Source of the DNA: Clostridium sp.
GTDB taxonomy: Bacteria > Bacillota > Clostridia > Lachnospirales > Lachnospiraceae
Assembly: GCA_031275405.1 (NCBI GenBank)
Contig: JAISOV010000052.1
Span: 1 to 64,000, forward strand
Direction: 5' to 3'
DNA: 64,000 bases
The translations under genes and the position numbers were made by a program. The notes under the pieces are model-generated. The model saw only the letters and a program-made list of their open reading frames with translations. It was not told where the DNA came from and did not search any database. Positions 36,440 to 45,793 of the stretch are shown piece by piece; position 1 is the stretch's first letter, and each line of letters begins with the position of its first letter.

Positions 36440-37900
36440 TCACGCGGTATAGTCCACCGTGCCGCCGTTCGCCTCCATCATGTCCATGGCAAGCTGTTCC
36501 TCTGCGGTCAGCCCTTCGCCGTCCGGATTGCGGATCCGGTCGGCAAGGTTCAGGTTCGGCCTGCTCCGCCGGCTTCCCTCTTCCTCCCCCTGGCTCCGCC
36601 CCTGCTCCCGGTTCTGTTCAAAGGTCTGTGTCTGGACGGAGACTTCGATCTCTTCCACCTTGACCCCCTGCTCCTGGAAATTTTCCAGCAGGCGGACCAT
36701 CTGCCCTTCCAGCACGTTCTTGACCGCTTCATTCTGGGCGATGAACTGTGCCGATACCACGCCGTTCCTGGAAGCGATCTGCACATGGACGGTTCCTAAG
36801 CTCTCCGGGTGAAGCTGCATCTCCAGGCTGGTCATGTCCGGCTTCATCTGCACTTTCATGTAGTCCATGATCTGACGCATGACCGTTCCGGTATCCGGCG
36901 TCTGCGCGGGCGCCGCCGAAGCTTCCACCTGCAGGTCCTCTCCCTGCGGGACACTGTTGTGGCCCGGCGCGAACGCGGCGTCCTGCTCTTTCCCCGACTG
37001 GGTTTCCTGCCGCTTTGCCCCGGCTCTGGAAAGGTTCGCAAACGGATCCCTCTGTACGGTTTCCTCCGGCGACGTCCGGAAGGTAACGTCCGGTTCTTTC
37101 GCGGACGTCCGGTTCTCCCCTCCGTCCTCTTCCGCCTGTGCCGCCAGATCCAGGACTGCGTCCTGCGCCGCCTCCTGCTGCGAAACCTCCGCCCCCTGTA
37201 ACGCCTGTCCGGCTTCCGGTACGGCCAGAAACGTCTCCCCTTCCCGCGGCAGCGACCGCAGAAGCTCTTCTACCGTCCGTCCGGCTATTCCGCTGTCTGC
37301 CTGCAGCAGGTCTTGGAGCTGCCCTGTCAGATCCCGGAGGCTCTGGTACAGCCCCTCATCGGTCAGCAGGGATACCGTGCCTTCTCCGTTCTCCGCCGCC
37401 AGCAGAAAGGTCTTCAGGTCGCCGGGCGAAAACAGATCCATCCGCTCCATTCCCAGCTCCTGCAGAACCGCTTCGAGTTCCTCCGCCGACTTTCCCAGCT
37501 CCTGCGCCACCTGTAACGCAAACGAAGCCGCCAAGCTTTCCAGGACTTCCAGCGCCGCTTTTTCTGGGGAGCCGTCCTCCTCCCAGCCTGCGGTCCCCGG
37601 CTCTTTCCCCCCGGCCTTTTCCGCCGCTTCCCCGACGGCGCTGTCCGCGTCGTCTGCGGAAACACCCGCCGCTTCCCCGGCCTGCGGTTTTGCGGCCTCC
37701 CGCGCCCGGTTTTCCCGCCGCGTGGCGGAAACGTCCGCGAAGCCCTCCCCGGAACCGGCTTCCCTCTGCGATACCGTACCCGTCTGCCGACTCAGGATCT
37801 CCCGGAAAAAGGCCTTTCCGCCTTTGGCGTTCCCGGTCAGCTTCCCGGTCAGGAAACCCATCCCGGCTGTCTTTACTTCACTGACTGCTGCACTTGTCAT
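36440..37900 (-). CDS. fliK: Flagellar hook-length control protein FliK
   Basis: The product has 486 aa. The N-terminal three quarters are poorly conserved, rich in Ala/Glu/Gly/Gln, and likely disordered or helical, as expected for the molecular ruler part. The C-terminal Flg_hook domain (about 340-440) has MTSLEMQLHPESLGTVHVQI and a later NVLEGQMVRLLENFQEQGVK. FliK is exported and triggers the FlhB switch. The ATG at 37900 follows GAGGAGGAAC, so the longer frame was rejected. Confidence 0.92.
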   Translation of the reverse strand: MTSAAVSEVKTAGMGFLTGKLTGNAKGGKAFFREILSRQTGTVSQREAGSGEGFADVSATRRENRAREAAKPQAGEAAGVSADDADSAVGEAAEKAGGKEPGTAGWEEDGSPEKAALEVLESLAASFALQVAQELGKSAEELEAVLQELGMERMDLFSPGDLKTFLLAAENGEGTVSLLTDEGLYQSLRDLTGQLQDLLQADSGIAGRTVEELLRSLPREGETFLAVPEAGQALQGAEVSQQEAAQDAVLDLAAQAEEDGGENRTSAKEPDVTFRTSPEETVQRDPFANLSRAGAKRQETQSGKEQDAAFAPGHNSVPQGEDLQVEASAAPAQTPDTGTVMRQIMDYMKVQMKPDMTSLEMQLHPESLGTVHVQIASRNGVVSAQFIAQNEAVKNVLEGQMVRLLENFQEQGVKVEEIEVSVQTQTFEQNREQGRSQGEEEGSRRSRPNLNLADRIRNPDGEGLTAEEQLAMDMMEANGGTVDYTA

Positions 37901-37996
37901 TCGGTTCCTCCTCTCGTTCTGGTTTGGCCGGATGCCGCCGTCCGGAAAGAAAGAAAACGGCATCTGATATTTCTATCGGCAGGAAACCTGTTTTCC

Positions 37997-38872
37997 TTAA
38001 GAGACGGGAGCCATGATTTTTGTAAGCCTTGCCGCCAGTTCCGCGTTCGTCTCCCCGATAGAGCCTAAGATGCGCGCCCGGTCGTCCACGCTCATGGCAT
38101 CCAGGATGTCCGCCACCAGATCCAGATCGTCCGTCATCGACTCGAAGATCGCCGCCGCCTGTTCCGGCTCCATGGAGGAATAGGTTTTGGCATAGCCGCT
38201 CGCCGCCGCGTCCGCCGCCTCCTGCACGACTACCTGCTTATAGAGGTACTCCGCCGTGGCGGGATCCATTTCTTCGTAATATTTCCGGTACTCCGCCGCT
38301 CCCGGCCCTTTTTCGGCATAAATCACTTCCTCATAAAACTCCGTCTGGATCCGCTGGAATTCCACCTGTTTGTCCGCAAACTCCTGTAACCGGGCCACCT
38401 CCGCCTGTAGCTGCGCAATACGTTCATCCTTGGCGTTGTCGCCGCTCTGCGCCGCTTCCAGCTCAAGTTCCAGAGCCTTGATCTGCTCCACCGCCGCTTT
38501 CAAATCGGTATATCCGCCGTATTCTTCCCCGGTCTGTCCCGAACCGGAAGTTCCCGGCAGGATCTTGTTCAGCACCGGAACATTGCGCAGGATGGGCGTC
38601 AGCACCCTGCTTCCCACGCCGCCCACGTCCAGTTTGATGACCACGCCGATCACGGCAAGCCACACTGCCACGATGAAGACGGTCGCCATAAACGTCATGA
38701 AGCCGCCGCCCTCTCCCTCGTCCAGTTCTTCTTCTTTTTTGGCAATCTCCTTCGCGCGTTTCCTGGCGGTCTTGCGTTCTGCCTTGAGCTGCTTCTTTTC
38801 TTCCGCCAGCTTGCGTTTTTCCGTTTCCGCCGGCTCCGGAGACTGTGCCTGAGGTATCGCCTTCTTCGCCAT
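37997..38872 (-). CDS. MotE/YlxF-like flagellar protein with MgtE_N-type domain
   Basis: The product has 291 aa. A highly charged Lys/Glu N-terminus (about 1-52) precedes one membrane helix (about 58-82, FMTFMATVFIVAVWLAVIGV). A coiled coil (about 130-175) follows, and the C-terminal helical repeat has YSSMEPEQAAAIFESMTDDL and VADILDAMSVDDRARIL, as in the MgtE N-domain/YlxF family. It lies between fliJ and fliK, the usual place of ylxF. A link to stator or export function is inferred from relatives. Confidence 0.85.
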   Translation of the reverse strand: MAKKAIPQAQSPEPAETEKRKLAEEKKQLKAERKTARKRAKEIAKKEEELDEGEGGGFMTFMATVFIVAVWLAVIGVVIKLDVGGVGSRVLTPILRNVPVLNKILPGTSGSGQTGEEYGGYTDLKAAVEQIKALELELEAAQSGDNAKDERIAQLQAEVARLQEFADKQVEFQRIQTEFYEEVIYAEKGPGAAEYRKYYEEMDPATAEYLYKQVVVQEAADAAASGYAKTYSSMEPEQAAAIFESMTDDLDLVADILDAMSVDDRARILGSIGETNAELAARLTKIMAPVS

Positions 38873-38878
38873 CCGCGT

Positions 38879-39343
38879 TCACCTGCCGTTTCCGTTTGCT
38901 TTCCGCCGTCCATACGTAAAGCTCACTAATTCGTTGATTTCCTGGCTCTCCTGCCGGTTCTCTTCTTTCCGGTATTCCTCGTATTCTTTTTCTTTCAGGA
39001 TCTCATAGGTCTTGCGTTCTTTCCTGACCTCCGTAAGCCGCTCCGTCGCTTCCTCTAAGACCCGCCTTGCCTTTGCCACGATTTCCCGCTGTTCCACGAT
39101 TGTTTTTTCCACGTACCGCAGCTGCAAAGAGGTCTCGCCGATCCGTGACAGATCCATCGCGCCTACGCCCAGAAGGTCTTCCAGCTCCGCCTCCAGTCCC
39201 TCCTTGCGTCCGATCCAGAGATCCAGCGTCTCCCTTGCCTTCTGATAGGCCTGCTGAGCCGCCGAAAATTCCTGCTTGGCCAGGACTTCCAGCTTTCCTT
39301 TCATGCTTAAAATATTCTGCAGCCGATATTGAAACCTCGCCAT
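38879..39343 (-). CDS. fliJ: Flagellar export chaperone FliJ
   Basis: The product has 154 aa, almost entirely coiled coil. It starts MARFQYRLQNILSMKGKLE, as FliJ proteins do. It sits in the central hole of the FliI ring and helps couple ATP hydrolysis to export. AAAGGGGGA precedes the ATG. The gene is directly after fliI. Confidence 0.92.
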   Translation of the reverse strand: MARFQYRLQNILSMKGKLEVLAKQEFSAAQQAYQKARETLDLWIGRKEGLEAELEDLLGVGAMDLSRIGETSLQLRYVEKTIVEQREIVAKARRVLEEATERLTEVRKERKTYEILKEKEYEEYRKEENRQESQEINELVSFTYGRRKANGNGR

Positions 39344-39373
39344 CCGCGTTCCCCCTTTACGTGCGCGCCGCCT

Positions 39374-40714
39374 TTATGGATCCTGATCCGAAAACAGGGC
39401 TTCCAGCTGCGCCACGGTCTCGGAAAAGCCGAACTTTTCCATGGTTTCCTGCTGTAAAAAAGCGTTCACCGCGCCGATTTTTCCGATCGCGTAATCGATC
39501 TCCGGATTGCTTCCTTTCCGGTAGGCGCCGATGTTGATCAGATCCTCCGCCTCGCCGTAGGTCGCCATTACGTTTTTGAGCTTCCCCGCCGCCTGTCTGT
39601 GGCCGCGGGCAGCGATCTGGCTCATACAGCGTGAAATGCTCTGCAGGACGTCAATGGCCGGGTAATGGTTCTTATGTCCCAGCTTGCGGCTTAACATGAT
39701 ATGGCCGTCCAGGATGCTCCTGGCGGTATCGGTGATCGGCTCGTTGAAGTCGTCGCCGTCCACCAGTACCGTATACAGCCCGGTGATGGAGCCTTTTTCG
39801 GCCCGCCCCGCCCGTTCCAGCAGCCGGGGCATTTCCGAATACACGCTGGGCGGATATCCTCTGGATACGGGCGGCTCCCCGCTCGCCAGGCCGATTTCCC
39901 TCTGCGCCATGGAAAAACGGGTCAGAGAATCCATCATCAGCAGGACGTCCTTTCCTTGGTCGCGGAAATACTCCGCGATGGCGGTGGCCGCTTTGGCCGC
40001 CTTGTTGCGCTCCAGTGCCGGGCGATCCGAAGTCGCCACCACCACCACCGAACGCTTCCTTCCTTCTACGCCTAGATCCCTTTCGATGAATTCCCTTACT
40101 TCCCTGCCGCGCTCCCCGATCAGGGCGATGACGTTGATGTCCGCCCGGGTGTTTCTGGCAAACATTCCCATCAGTGTGGACTTCCCTACTCCGGATCCCG
40201 CGAAAATGCCGATCCGCTGTCCTTTCCCCACCGTAACCAGGCCGTCCACCGCCTTCACCCCCAAGGGAAGCACCTCGTCTATGATCAGCCGGCTCATGGG
40301 ATCCGGGGGCGGGGCTTCTACCGGGTAAGACGCGCCGCGGCTTAGCCCGCCGCCCTCTATAGGCCTTCCCATGCCGTCCAGCGTCTTGCCGAGCAGGTCT
40401 TCGCTGACCCGGACGCTCAAGGAGTACCCGCTGTTTTCCACCTTACATCCGAGACCGATTCCCTTCACGTTGTCATAAGGCATCAGCAGAGTCTTCTTAT
40501 CCTTGAAGCCCACCACTTCCGCCATGATCGGGTCGGCCGTCTCTTCCTCCGGAAGAATATGGCATACATCGCCCAGCCGGGCAGCCGGGCCGGCCGATTC
40601 TATGGTCAGCCCCACCAGATTGACCACTTTCCCAAACTGGCGGCAGAAGGGCTTCTCCGTAATCTTACGGTATTTTTCTAAGTCGAGGGGCATGGTCCTG
40701 AGAAATGTATTCAT
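39374..40714 (-). CDS. fliI: Flagellar export ATPase FliI
   Basis: The product has 446 aa and is F1-beta-like. Walker A is GIFAGSGVGKSTLMG, Walker B is VLLMMDSLTRF, and the FliI/YscN signature around YPPSVYSEMPRLLERAGRA is present. It forms a hexamer at the base of the export gate with FliH and FliJ. Its ATG overlaps the fliH stop by four bases (ATGA). Confidence 0.97.
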   Translation of the reverse strand: MNTFLRTMPLDLEKYRKITEKPFCRQFGKVVNLVGLTIESAGPAARLGDVCHILPEEETADPIMAEVVGFKDKKTLLMPYDNVKGIGLGCKVENSGYSLSVRVSEDLLGKTLDGMGRPIEGGGLSRGASYPVEAPPPDPMSRLIIDEVLPLGVKAVDGLVTVGKGQRIGIFAGSGVGKSTLMGMFARNTRADINVIALIGERGREVREFIERDLGVEGRKRSVVVVATSDRPALERNKAAKAATAIAEYFRDQGKDVLLMMDSLTRFSMAQREIGLASGEPPVSRGYPPSVYSEMPRLLERAGRAEKGSITGLYTVLVDGDDFNEPITDTARSILDGHIMLSRKLGHKNHYPAIDVLQSISRCMSQIAARGHRQAAGKLKNVMATYGEAEDLINIGAYRKGSNPEIDYAIGKIGAVNAFLQQETMEKFGFSETVAQLEALFSDQDP

Positions 40715-41643
40715 GAAGGGCTACCTTTCGCGTTCTTCTCAAAAGACAGCAGTTTCAGTTTCTTGCTTAATTCTTCCAGCTGTGTGTCCACGCCGCAGTC
40801 GAAGATCCCGCTCTCCGTTTCCACCAGGCATTCGTTCTTCCCCAGCAGCTCATCCTCCACAATCACCACAGAAGAACTTCCCGTGGCGACACAGGCCTGC
40901 ATCTGCTTCCTCTGCATACTCACATAGGGATAATCCTCTTTGGAGACATGGATCACAAATTCCCGGCTCATTTCCGTCCTGCGCATGGTATCGGCGATGA
41001 GGTTTTCCAGAATCCCCCGGTAAGACGTCAGATCCACATGAAAGATGTGTTCATAAATCGCGGTAATCGTCTCAATGAAACGCGGCTCGAAAGTATCCAC
41101 CTGTTTCTGATACGCTTCTTCTAGTTCTTTCCTGTTTTGTTCCAGTTCCCGCCTGCCTTTTTCCAGTTCCTGCATGGCGGTCTTCTGGCCGCCTTCATAG
41201 CCTTGTTTCCGTGCCGCGTCCAGTACCTGCTTCTTCTGCGCCTGTGCCTGTTCCTCGGCTTCCCTGCGGATCTGCTGTGCCTGTGCCCTGGCCGCTTCGA
41301 TCAGCCGGTCGGCTTCCCGGCGGGCCTGAGCCAGCATCGCTTCCCCGGCGGCTTTCCTCTCCCGCTCCTCCTTCTCCAGATCCTCCTGCGCCTTGACGAC
41401 CACGCGGTCTTCGCTTCCGGAGAACAGGCCGCTTACGTCCCGCGCCGCCAGCCCCTGCCGGAAGCCGTCTCCCCCCGGCGAAGCCTCGTCCTCCGCCGAC
41501 ACCGCAACCGCCAGTTCTTCCATTCTTTTCGCCATGCGGGAGTTGGCGTCTATGATACGTTCCCCGGGCGTCCATTGTGCGGAGCCGTTTTTGAGCAGAT
41601 TACTAGACAACGATTTCGTCACCTCCGCCTCTTGCAATGACAA
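40711..41643 (-). CDS. fliH: Flagellar assembly protein FliH
   Basis: The product has up to 310 aa. A long Glu/Arg/Gln/Ala coiled coil (about 80-190) with GxxxG-poor, AQARREADRLIEAARAQAQQ-like heptads is followed by a C-terminal domain (about 200-300) that binds FliI. From the ATG at 41643 it overlaps fliG by 41 bp. A TTG at 41610 (GGAGG 11 nt upstream) would start SSNLLKNGS, closer to clostridial FliH beginnings, so the true start is uncertain. It regulates FliI activity. Confidence 0.9.
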   Translation of the reverse strand: MSLQEAEVTKSLSSNLLKNGSAQWTPGERIIDANSRMAKRMEELAVAVSAEDEASPGGDGFRQGLAARDVSGLFSGSEDRVVVKAQEDLEKEERERKAAGEAMLAQARREADRLIEAARAQAQQIRREAEEQAQAQKKQVLDAARKQGYEGGQKTAMQELEKGRRELEQNRKELEEAYQKQVDTFEPRFIETITAIYEHIFHVDLTSYRGILENLIADTMRRTEMSREFVIHVSKEDYPYVSMQRKQMQACVATGSSSVVIVEDELLGKNECLVETESGIFDCGVDTQLEELSKKLKLLSFEKNAKGSPS

Positions 41644-42619
41644 TCTCGCCCGCGTCTTCCAGTTTCCGGATGATGTTTACGATCTTCTGCTGCGCTTCCT
41701 CCACGTCCTTCATCCGCACCGGACCCATGAAATCCATGTCTTCCTTGATCATGACGCCCAGACGCTTGGAGAGGTTGTTGAAGATTGCGGTCTGCACCTG
41801 TTCGTTCGCGCCTTTCAGGGCAATCGCCAGATCGCTGTTCTCCACGTCGCGCAAGGTACGCTGGATCGCGCGGTCGTCCAGCAGCAGGACATCTTCAAAT
41901 ACGAACATCTTCTTACGGATCTCATCCGCGAGTTCCGGATCCTCAATTTCCAGAGTCGAGGTGATATGCTTCTCTGTTCCCCGGTCTACCGCGTTTAAGA
42001 TCTCCACCACCGCGTCCACGCCGCCGATGATGGCATAGTCCTGATTCACCAGGCTGGAAATCTTGGATTCCAGGACTTTTTCCACTTCCTTGATGACATC
42101 CGGACTGGTTCTGTCCATAGTGGCGATACGCCTGGCGACTTCCGCCTGCTGATCCGGCTCCAGAGCGGAGATGATCATCGCCGCCTGAGCGGGCGCCAGA
42201 TAAGACAGGATCAGGGCGATGGTCTGCGGATGTTCATCCTGTATGAAGTTCAGCAGCTGACTGGGATCCGCCTTTTGCACGAACTCGAAAGGCTTCACCT
42301 GTATGGAAGCCGTCAGCTTCCCGATCACCGCCAATGCCTTGTCTTTCCCCAGCGCTTTCTCCAGCAGCTCCTTGGCATAAGAGATACCGCCCTCCGTAAT
42401 GTACTTCTGCGCAAGACAGACCTCGTAAAATTCATTGACGATTTCCTCTTTCAAAGTGGGATCTACGCTTCTGGTATTGGCGATCTCTAAGGTCAGTTCC
42501 TCGATTTCTTCCTCTTTCAGGTGCTTGAACACCATGGCGGAACGCTCCGGACCAAGCGCGATCAGCAGCACGGCCGCTTTCTTCAGACCAGGAATCTTAT
42601 TTTCAGTCGCTTTTGCCAT
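41603..42619 (-). CDS. fliG: Flagellar motor switch protein FliG
   Basis: The product has 338 aa. The N-domain (KKAAVLLIALGPERSAMVFK) binds FliF. The middle EHPQTIALILSYLAPAQAA motif is present. The C-domain has charged torque helix residues around DDRAIQRTLRDVENSDLAIA and LKGANEQVQTAIFNNLSKR. It contacts MotA to turn the motor. It lies downstream of fliF with a 53-bp gap. Confidence 0.97.
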   Translation of the reverse strand: MAKATENKIPGLKKAAVLLIALGPERSAMVFKHLKEEEIEELTLEIANTRSVDPTLKEEIVNEFYEVCLAQKYITEGGISYAKELLEKALGKDKALAVIGKLTASIQVKPFEFVQKADPSQLLNFIQDEHPQTIALILSYLAPAQAAMIISALEPDQQAEVARRIATMDRTSPDVIKEVEKVLESKISSLVNQDYAIIGGVDAVVEILNAVDRGTEKHITSTLEIEDPELADEIRKKMFVFEDVLLLDDRAIQRTLRDVENSDLAIALKGANEQVQTAIFNNLSKRLGVMIKEDMDFMGPVRMKDVEEAQQKIVNIIRKLEDAGEIVIARGGGDEIVV

Positions 42620-42672
42620 ATATGATTTTTGTCCTCCAAAAAAATTTACACCTCACATATTCGCGCTCGGAT

Positions 42673-44271
42673 TTAACTCCACGCCGTATCCGACAGCCAG
42701 TTCCTCAGCAGATTGGCGACGGTCTCCGGATTATTGTCCACGAACTTTTCAATCAGCTTGCGGGTTTCCGACTTCTCTTCCAGCGCAATGTCTTCCAGCT
42801 CCGGCTCCGGCATGGACTGCAGCAGGGTCTCCACCGACAGTTCTTCCGATTCGGGCTGCTCCTGCCGCCTGGAACGCATGGTGCTTAACACCACGAACGC
42901 CAGCAGCGCCAGAATGACGACCATCATCACGATACTTAAAACGTCCGTCGTATTGATGGGCAGTCCGGGGCTGTCATAGAAAATGAAGGACTCATAGGCT
43001 ACCAGAGAGATTTTATCCTGGCTGATCCCGGTGGCGTTGGAAATAAACGTCACTAGTTCCGCGTCCACGTCGATCCTGGTGTCCTGCCCGTTCGCGCGCT
43101 TATATTCCTCCCAGGTCACGCCGTCCAACAGACCCTGCGCCTTTACATCCTCTTCCCGGACTTCCCGGTAGGAAATGGCGGCGACCGCCACGGAGGAATT
43201 ATTGTAGTTCACGCCGCCCGCGGGAGTGACCATATGGGTATTCCTTTCGTCCAAGGTACGGTCTATGCTGCTTGCGGAGCTGGAGGAATTGCTATTGGCA
43301 TTGTCCTGATACTGCTCGGTGGTTCCGTCATTGGAATCCGTGCCGGGAATCCCGCCGTTGCTGCTCTGGTTCTTGGTGGTCTCCGAATCCTCATGGATGA
43401 TAAAGCCCTCGTCCCGCCCGGTTTCCGTGCTGTAGTCCTTGACATTTTCTTCATAACTGGAGTAATTGATGTCCAGGCTGGGCGACACCTCCGCCGTATC
43501 GAACTGTCCGGTACCCAGCAGAACCCTCTTCACCTGCCCGGCTACCATGCTTTCCGCGAGGCTTCGCAGCTCCAGCATGGAGTTGGCGATTTCCGAGGTG
43601 GTATAGTCCTCTTCCCCGGAAAACAGGAGGTTGGCGTTCCCGTCCACGATAGTGATATTGGCGGTGGACGCGTTCCCTAAGGCGGTGGCCGCCGCCCGCG
43701 CGAGGTTGGCGGCATTCGCCGCCGTAAAGGTATCTTCCAGCTCCAGCCGTATGTATGCGGAAGATTCCTCCTTCTTCGCAAGCATGGTACCGTCCTGATC
43801 CGGGAGCTTCAAGTGTACTTTTGCGGCCGCTACTCCGTTATAGTGGGAGAAGTCGTCCGACAGCTTCTTTTCCAGATAGATCTGCCACTGTTTCTGTTTG
43901 TCCGACTCGGTAGTGGAGAAGCCGGAATTGAACAGGTCATCGTCATATGCCGCCGGCTGATAGCCTTCCGCCCCCAGCGCCAGGTTTGCGGTGGACAGCT
44001 TATCCGCCTCCACTTCGATGGTCAGCCCATCGGAGGATTCCCTGTGCTTGATCCCCGCGCCGTCCAGGATCTCGATGATCTGAGAGGTCTCTTTCGTCGT
44101 CTCACTCTCAATCAGCTTGACATACTGCGGTCTTGAAAAGATAAAAACCAAAAGCGCAAAGGCAAAAATGGACACGGCCACGATCCCGACTAAAATGGAT
44201 TTCTGCTTGGTCGTGAACTTATTCCACCAGCCCAGCACTTTCGTTTGGATTTCTTTCAGCCTTTCAACCAT
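42673..44271 (-). CDS. fliF: Flagellar MS-ring protein FliF
   Basis: The product has 532 aa. Membrane helices near residues 25-45 and 435-455 flank the large periplasmic-type ring domains (RBM1-3). These show ILDGAGIKHRESSDGLTIEV, AKVHLKLPDQDGTMLAKKEE and NITIVDGNANLLF. A variable Ser/Asn/Thr-rich loop (about 290-335) separates the two parts. The C-terminal cytoplasmic tail ends in KFVDNNPETVANLLRNWLS, the FliG-binding segment. It is the first large basal body piece. Confidence 0.97.
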   Translation of the reverse strand: MVERLKEIQTKVLGWWNKFTTKQKSILVGIVAVSIFAFALLVFIFSRPQYVKLIESETTKETSQIIEILDGAGIKHRESSDGLTIEVEADKLSTANLALGAEGYQPAAYDDDLFNSGFSTTESDKQKQWQIYLEKKLSDDFSHYNGVAAAKVHLKLPDQDGTMLAKKEESSAYIRLELEDTFTAANAANLARAAATALGNASTANITIVDGNANLLFSGEEDYTTSEIANSMLELRSLAESMVAGQVKRVLLGTGQFDTAEVSPSLDINYSSYEENVKDYSTETGRDEGFIIHEDSETTKNQSSNGGIPGTDSNDGTTEQYQDNANSNSSSSASSIDRTLDERNTHMVTPAGGVNYNNSSVAVAAISYREVREEDVKAQGLLDGVTWEEYKRANGQDTRIDVDAELVTFISNATGISQDKISLVAYESFIFYDSPGLPINTTDVLSIVMMVVILALLAFVVLSTMRSRRQEQPESEELSVETLLQSMPEPELEDIALEEKSETRKLIEKFVDNNPETVANLLRNWLSDTAWS

Positions 44272-44307
44272 TTTTATCCTCCCTGTTTTTTACGCGCAAC
44301 GTGGGGC

Positions 44308-44326
44308 GAAAGCTCGCAGAGCTTTC
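44308..44326. repeat. Intercistronic hairpin between fliE and fliF
   Basis: GAAAGCTC-GCA-GAGCTTTC is a perfect 8-bp stem with a three-base loop. It is the only feature in the 73-bp gap and resembles the palindrome at 19801-19821. Lacking a U-run, it probably affects mRNA stability or pausing rather than ending the transcript (inference). Confidence 0.7.
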
Positions 44327-44344
44327 TTCTGCCTGGGCCCGGAT

Positions 44345-44686
44345 TTAGATCTGCATCTGCATAATCTCCTTATACGCATCCAGGAATTTATCCCTGACGG
44401 CAATCGTATACTGCAACGCCGTACTCGCCTTGTTCATGGCGATGGTCAGGTCGTGGGTATTCTCCGTCTGACCCAAGGCAAATTTGATTTCTTCATTTTC
44501 CTGGTCGGATAAATAAGCGTTCGTCGTCCGGATATTGTCCATGGCGGAATGCAAGATCGCGTCGAAAAGCGTTCCGTCCGCCTTTGTTTCTTTTTCCGCT
44601 AAAACGCCCGTCAGAGGCGCGGCGGCAGTCGCCCCCCCGCTCCTTCCTAACGCCGCGCTGACTGCATTGATGGAAGATAAGTCCAT
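44345..44686 (-). CDS. fliE: Flagellar hook-basal body protein FliE
   Basis: The product has 113 aa. The C-terminal family pattern THDLTIAMNKASTALQYTIA, then VRDKFLDAYKEIMQMQI, is clear. The N-terminal third is Ala/Gly-rich and variable. FliE joins the MS ring to the rod. AGGAG lies before the ATG. It is the third gene of the operon after flgB and flgC. Confidence 0.95.
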   Translation of the reverse strand: MDLSSINAVSAALGRSGGATAAAPLTGVLAEKETKADGTLFDAILHSAMDNIRTTNAYLSDQENEEIKFALGQTENTHDLTIAMNKASTALQYTIAVRDKFLDAYKEIMQMQI

Positions 44687-44735
44687 TTTGTCACACTCCT
44701 ATCTGCCCTGGAAAGCGTCCGGCTGCCGCACATCT

Positions 44736-45182
44736 TTACTGTCCGATCTCCAGCCCTTGCAGCGCCATCTGCTTGCTCGCCGTAAACGCCGTGTTGTTGG
44801 CTTCATAAGCGCGGCTTGCGTCAATGAGGTTCGTCATTTCCGTGATGGTATTCACATTGGGGTAGGTGACATAACCGTTTTCATCAGCGTCGGGATGGGA
44901 GGGGTCGTACACCATGTTCATCTCCGTCTCCGTATCCTCATATACGCCGCTGACTTTTACGCCGTCTCCGCTGTAATACCCGGACAGGCGGTTTTTCAGG
45001 ATGTTTCCGAACTCGGCTCGGGGGGTCTTCTCCGCGAACGCCACGACCTTGCGCCGGTACGGAGTCCCATCGCTCGTCCGGGTGGTGTTGGCGTTTGCCA
45101 CGTTCTCCGAAATAATATCCATCCGGTACCTCTGCGCGGTAAGCCCGGAAGCGCTGATGTTAAAAGCGGTAAACATATTCAT
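44736..45182 (-). CDS. flgC: Flagellar proximal rod protein FlgC
   Basis: The product has 148 aa. The N-terminal rod motif is FNISASGLTAQRYRMDIISE, then NVANANTTRT. The C-terminus has YVTYPNVNTITEMTNLIDAS and RAYEANNTAFTASKQMALQG. Length and motifs are complete. AAAGGA lies upstream of the ATG. A 195-bp spacer with repeats separates it from flgB. Confidence 0.96.
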   Translation of the reverse strand: MNMFTAFNISASGLTAQRYRMDIISENVANANTTRTSDGTPYRRKVVAFAEKTPRAEFGNILKNRLSGYYSGDGVKVSGVYEDTETEMNMVYDPSHPDADENGYVTYPNVNTITEMTNLIDASRAYEANNTAFTASKQMALQGLEIGQ

Positions 45183-45243
45183 GGCGAATGTCCTTTCTCT
45201 ATTGATCGTCTATATCTATCGCCCATGGAACGCATATAGAACA

Positions 45244-45334
45244 GGAACCGCAAGGTTCTTCCGCGCCGGTTGCCGGTGAGCGAAGCTCCCATATCATTCA
45301 TCATTGCTTTTCATATCATGAATCATTGCTTTCC
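45244..45334. repeat. Hairpins and 22-bp tandem repeat in the flgB-flgC spacer
   Basis: GGAACC-GCAA-GGTTC-type (about 45244-45256) and GAGC-GAA-GCTC (45278-45288) hairpins are followed by two 22-bp units beginning ATATCATTCATCATTGCTTT (45291-45312) and ATATCATGAATCATTGCTTT (45313-45334). No gene is present. Such a spacer between the first two operon genes is unusual, because they are normally adjacent. Confidence 0.7.
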
Positions 45335-45377
45335 ATCGACTGCATACGGCCATAGGGCGGCGGCGGTCGCTCCGGGT

Positions 45378-45767
45378 TTACTTCATGACCCTCTGCAGGT
45401 TCTCAAATTCCTTGGTCAGCCCGTCGATCAGGCCCTGGTATTTGATGGAGTTTTCCGCCAGCATGACGTATTCGTTGTCCGGATCCACATTGTTCCCGTC
45501 CAGACGGTAGGAATACCCTTCGTAGTCCGTATAGGGCAGAGGTTTGAGACTGTCCGGATCCAGATTCTTCACTTTCGTGTCCATCGGCTCGTTCTTCCTG
45601 CTCCCGAGGGCTTTCTGCAGCTGCGCCTCAAAAGCGACGTCCTCCCGTTTGTAGCCGGGCGTGGTGGCGTTGGCGATATTGTTGGCAAGAGCCTGATTGC
45701 GGAGCCATCCGGCGTCCGCCGCTTTATCCAGAATATCGATATAATCAAAAGCACTTGAATGGAACAT
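45378..45767 (-). CDS. flgB: Flagellar proximal rod protein FlgB
   Basis: The product has 129 aa. The rod motif LDKAADAGWLRNQALANNIA, then NATTPGYKREDVAFEAQL, is present, and a C-terminal helix (ENSIKYQGLIDGLTKEFENL) completes the family. It is the first gene of the 37-kb flagellar/chemotaxis operon. AGAGGAGGA lies upstream of the ATG, and a sigma-A-like promoter lies 27 bp before the start codon. Confidence 0.96.
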   Translation of the reverse strand: MFHSSAFDYIDILDKAADAGWLRNQALANNIANATTPGYKREDVAFEAQLQKALGSRKNEPMDTKVKNLDPDSLKPLPYTDYEGYSYRLDGNNVDPDNEYVMLAENSIKYQGLIDGLTKEFENLQRVMK

Positions 45768-45793
45768 CTGTATATCCTCCTCTGCTATCTTTC

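Noticed and set aside
36879-37967. 362-aa Ser/Ala/Pro-rich plus-strand frame opposite fliK
   Set aside because: It is a composition artefact of GC-rich repetitive fliK sequence, with no start signal and no family motif.
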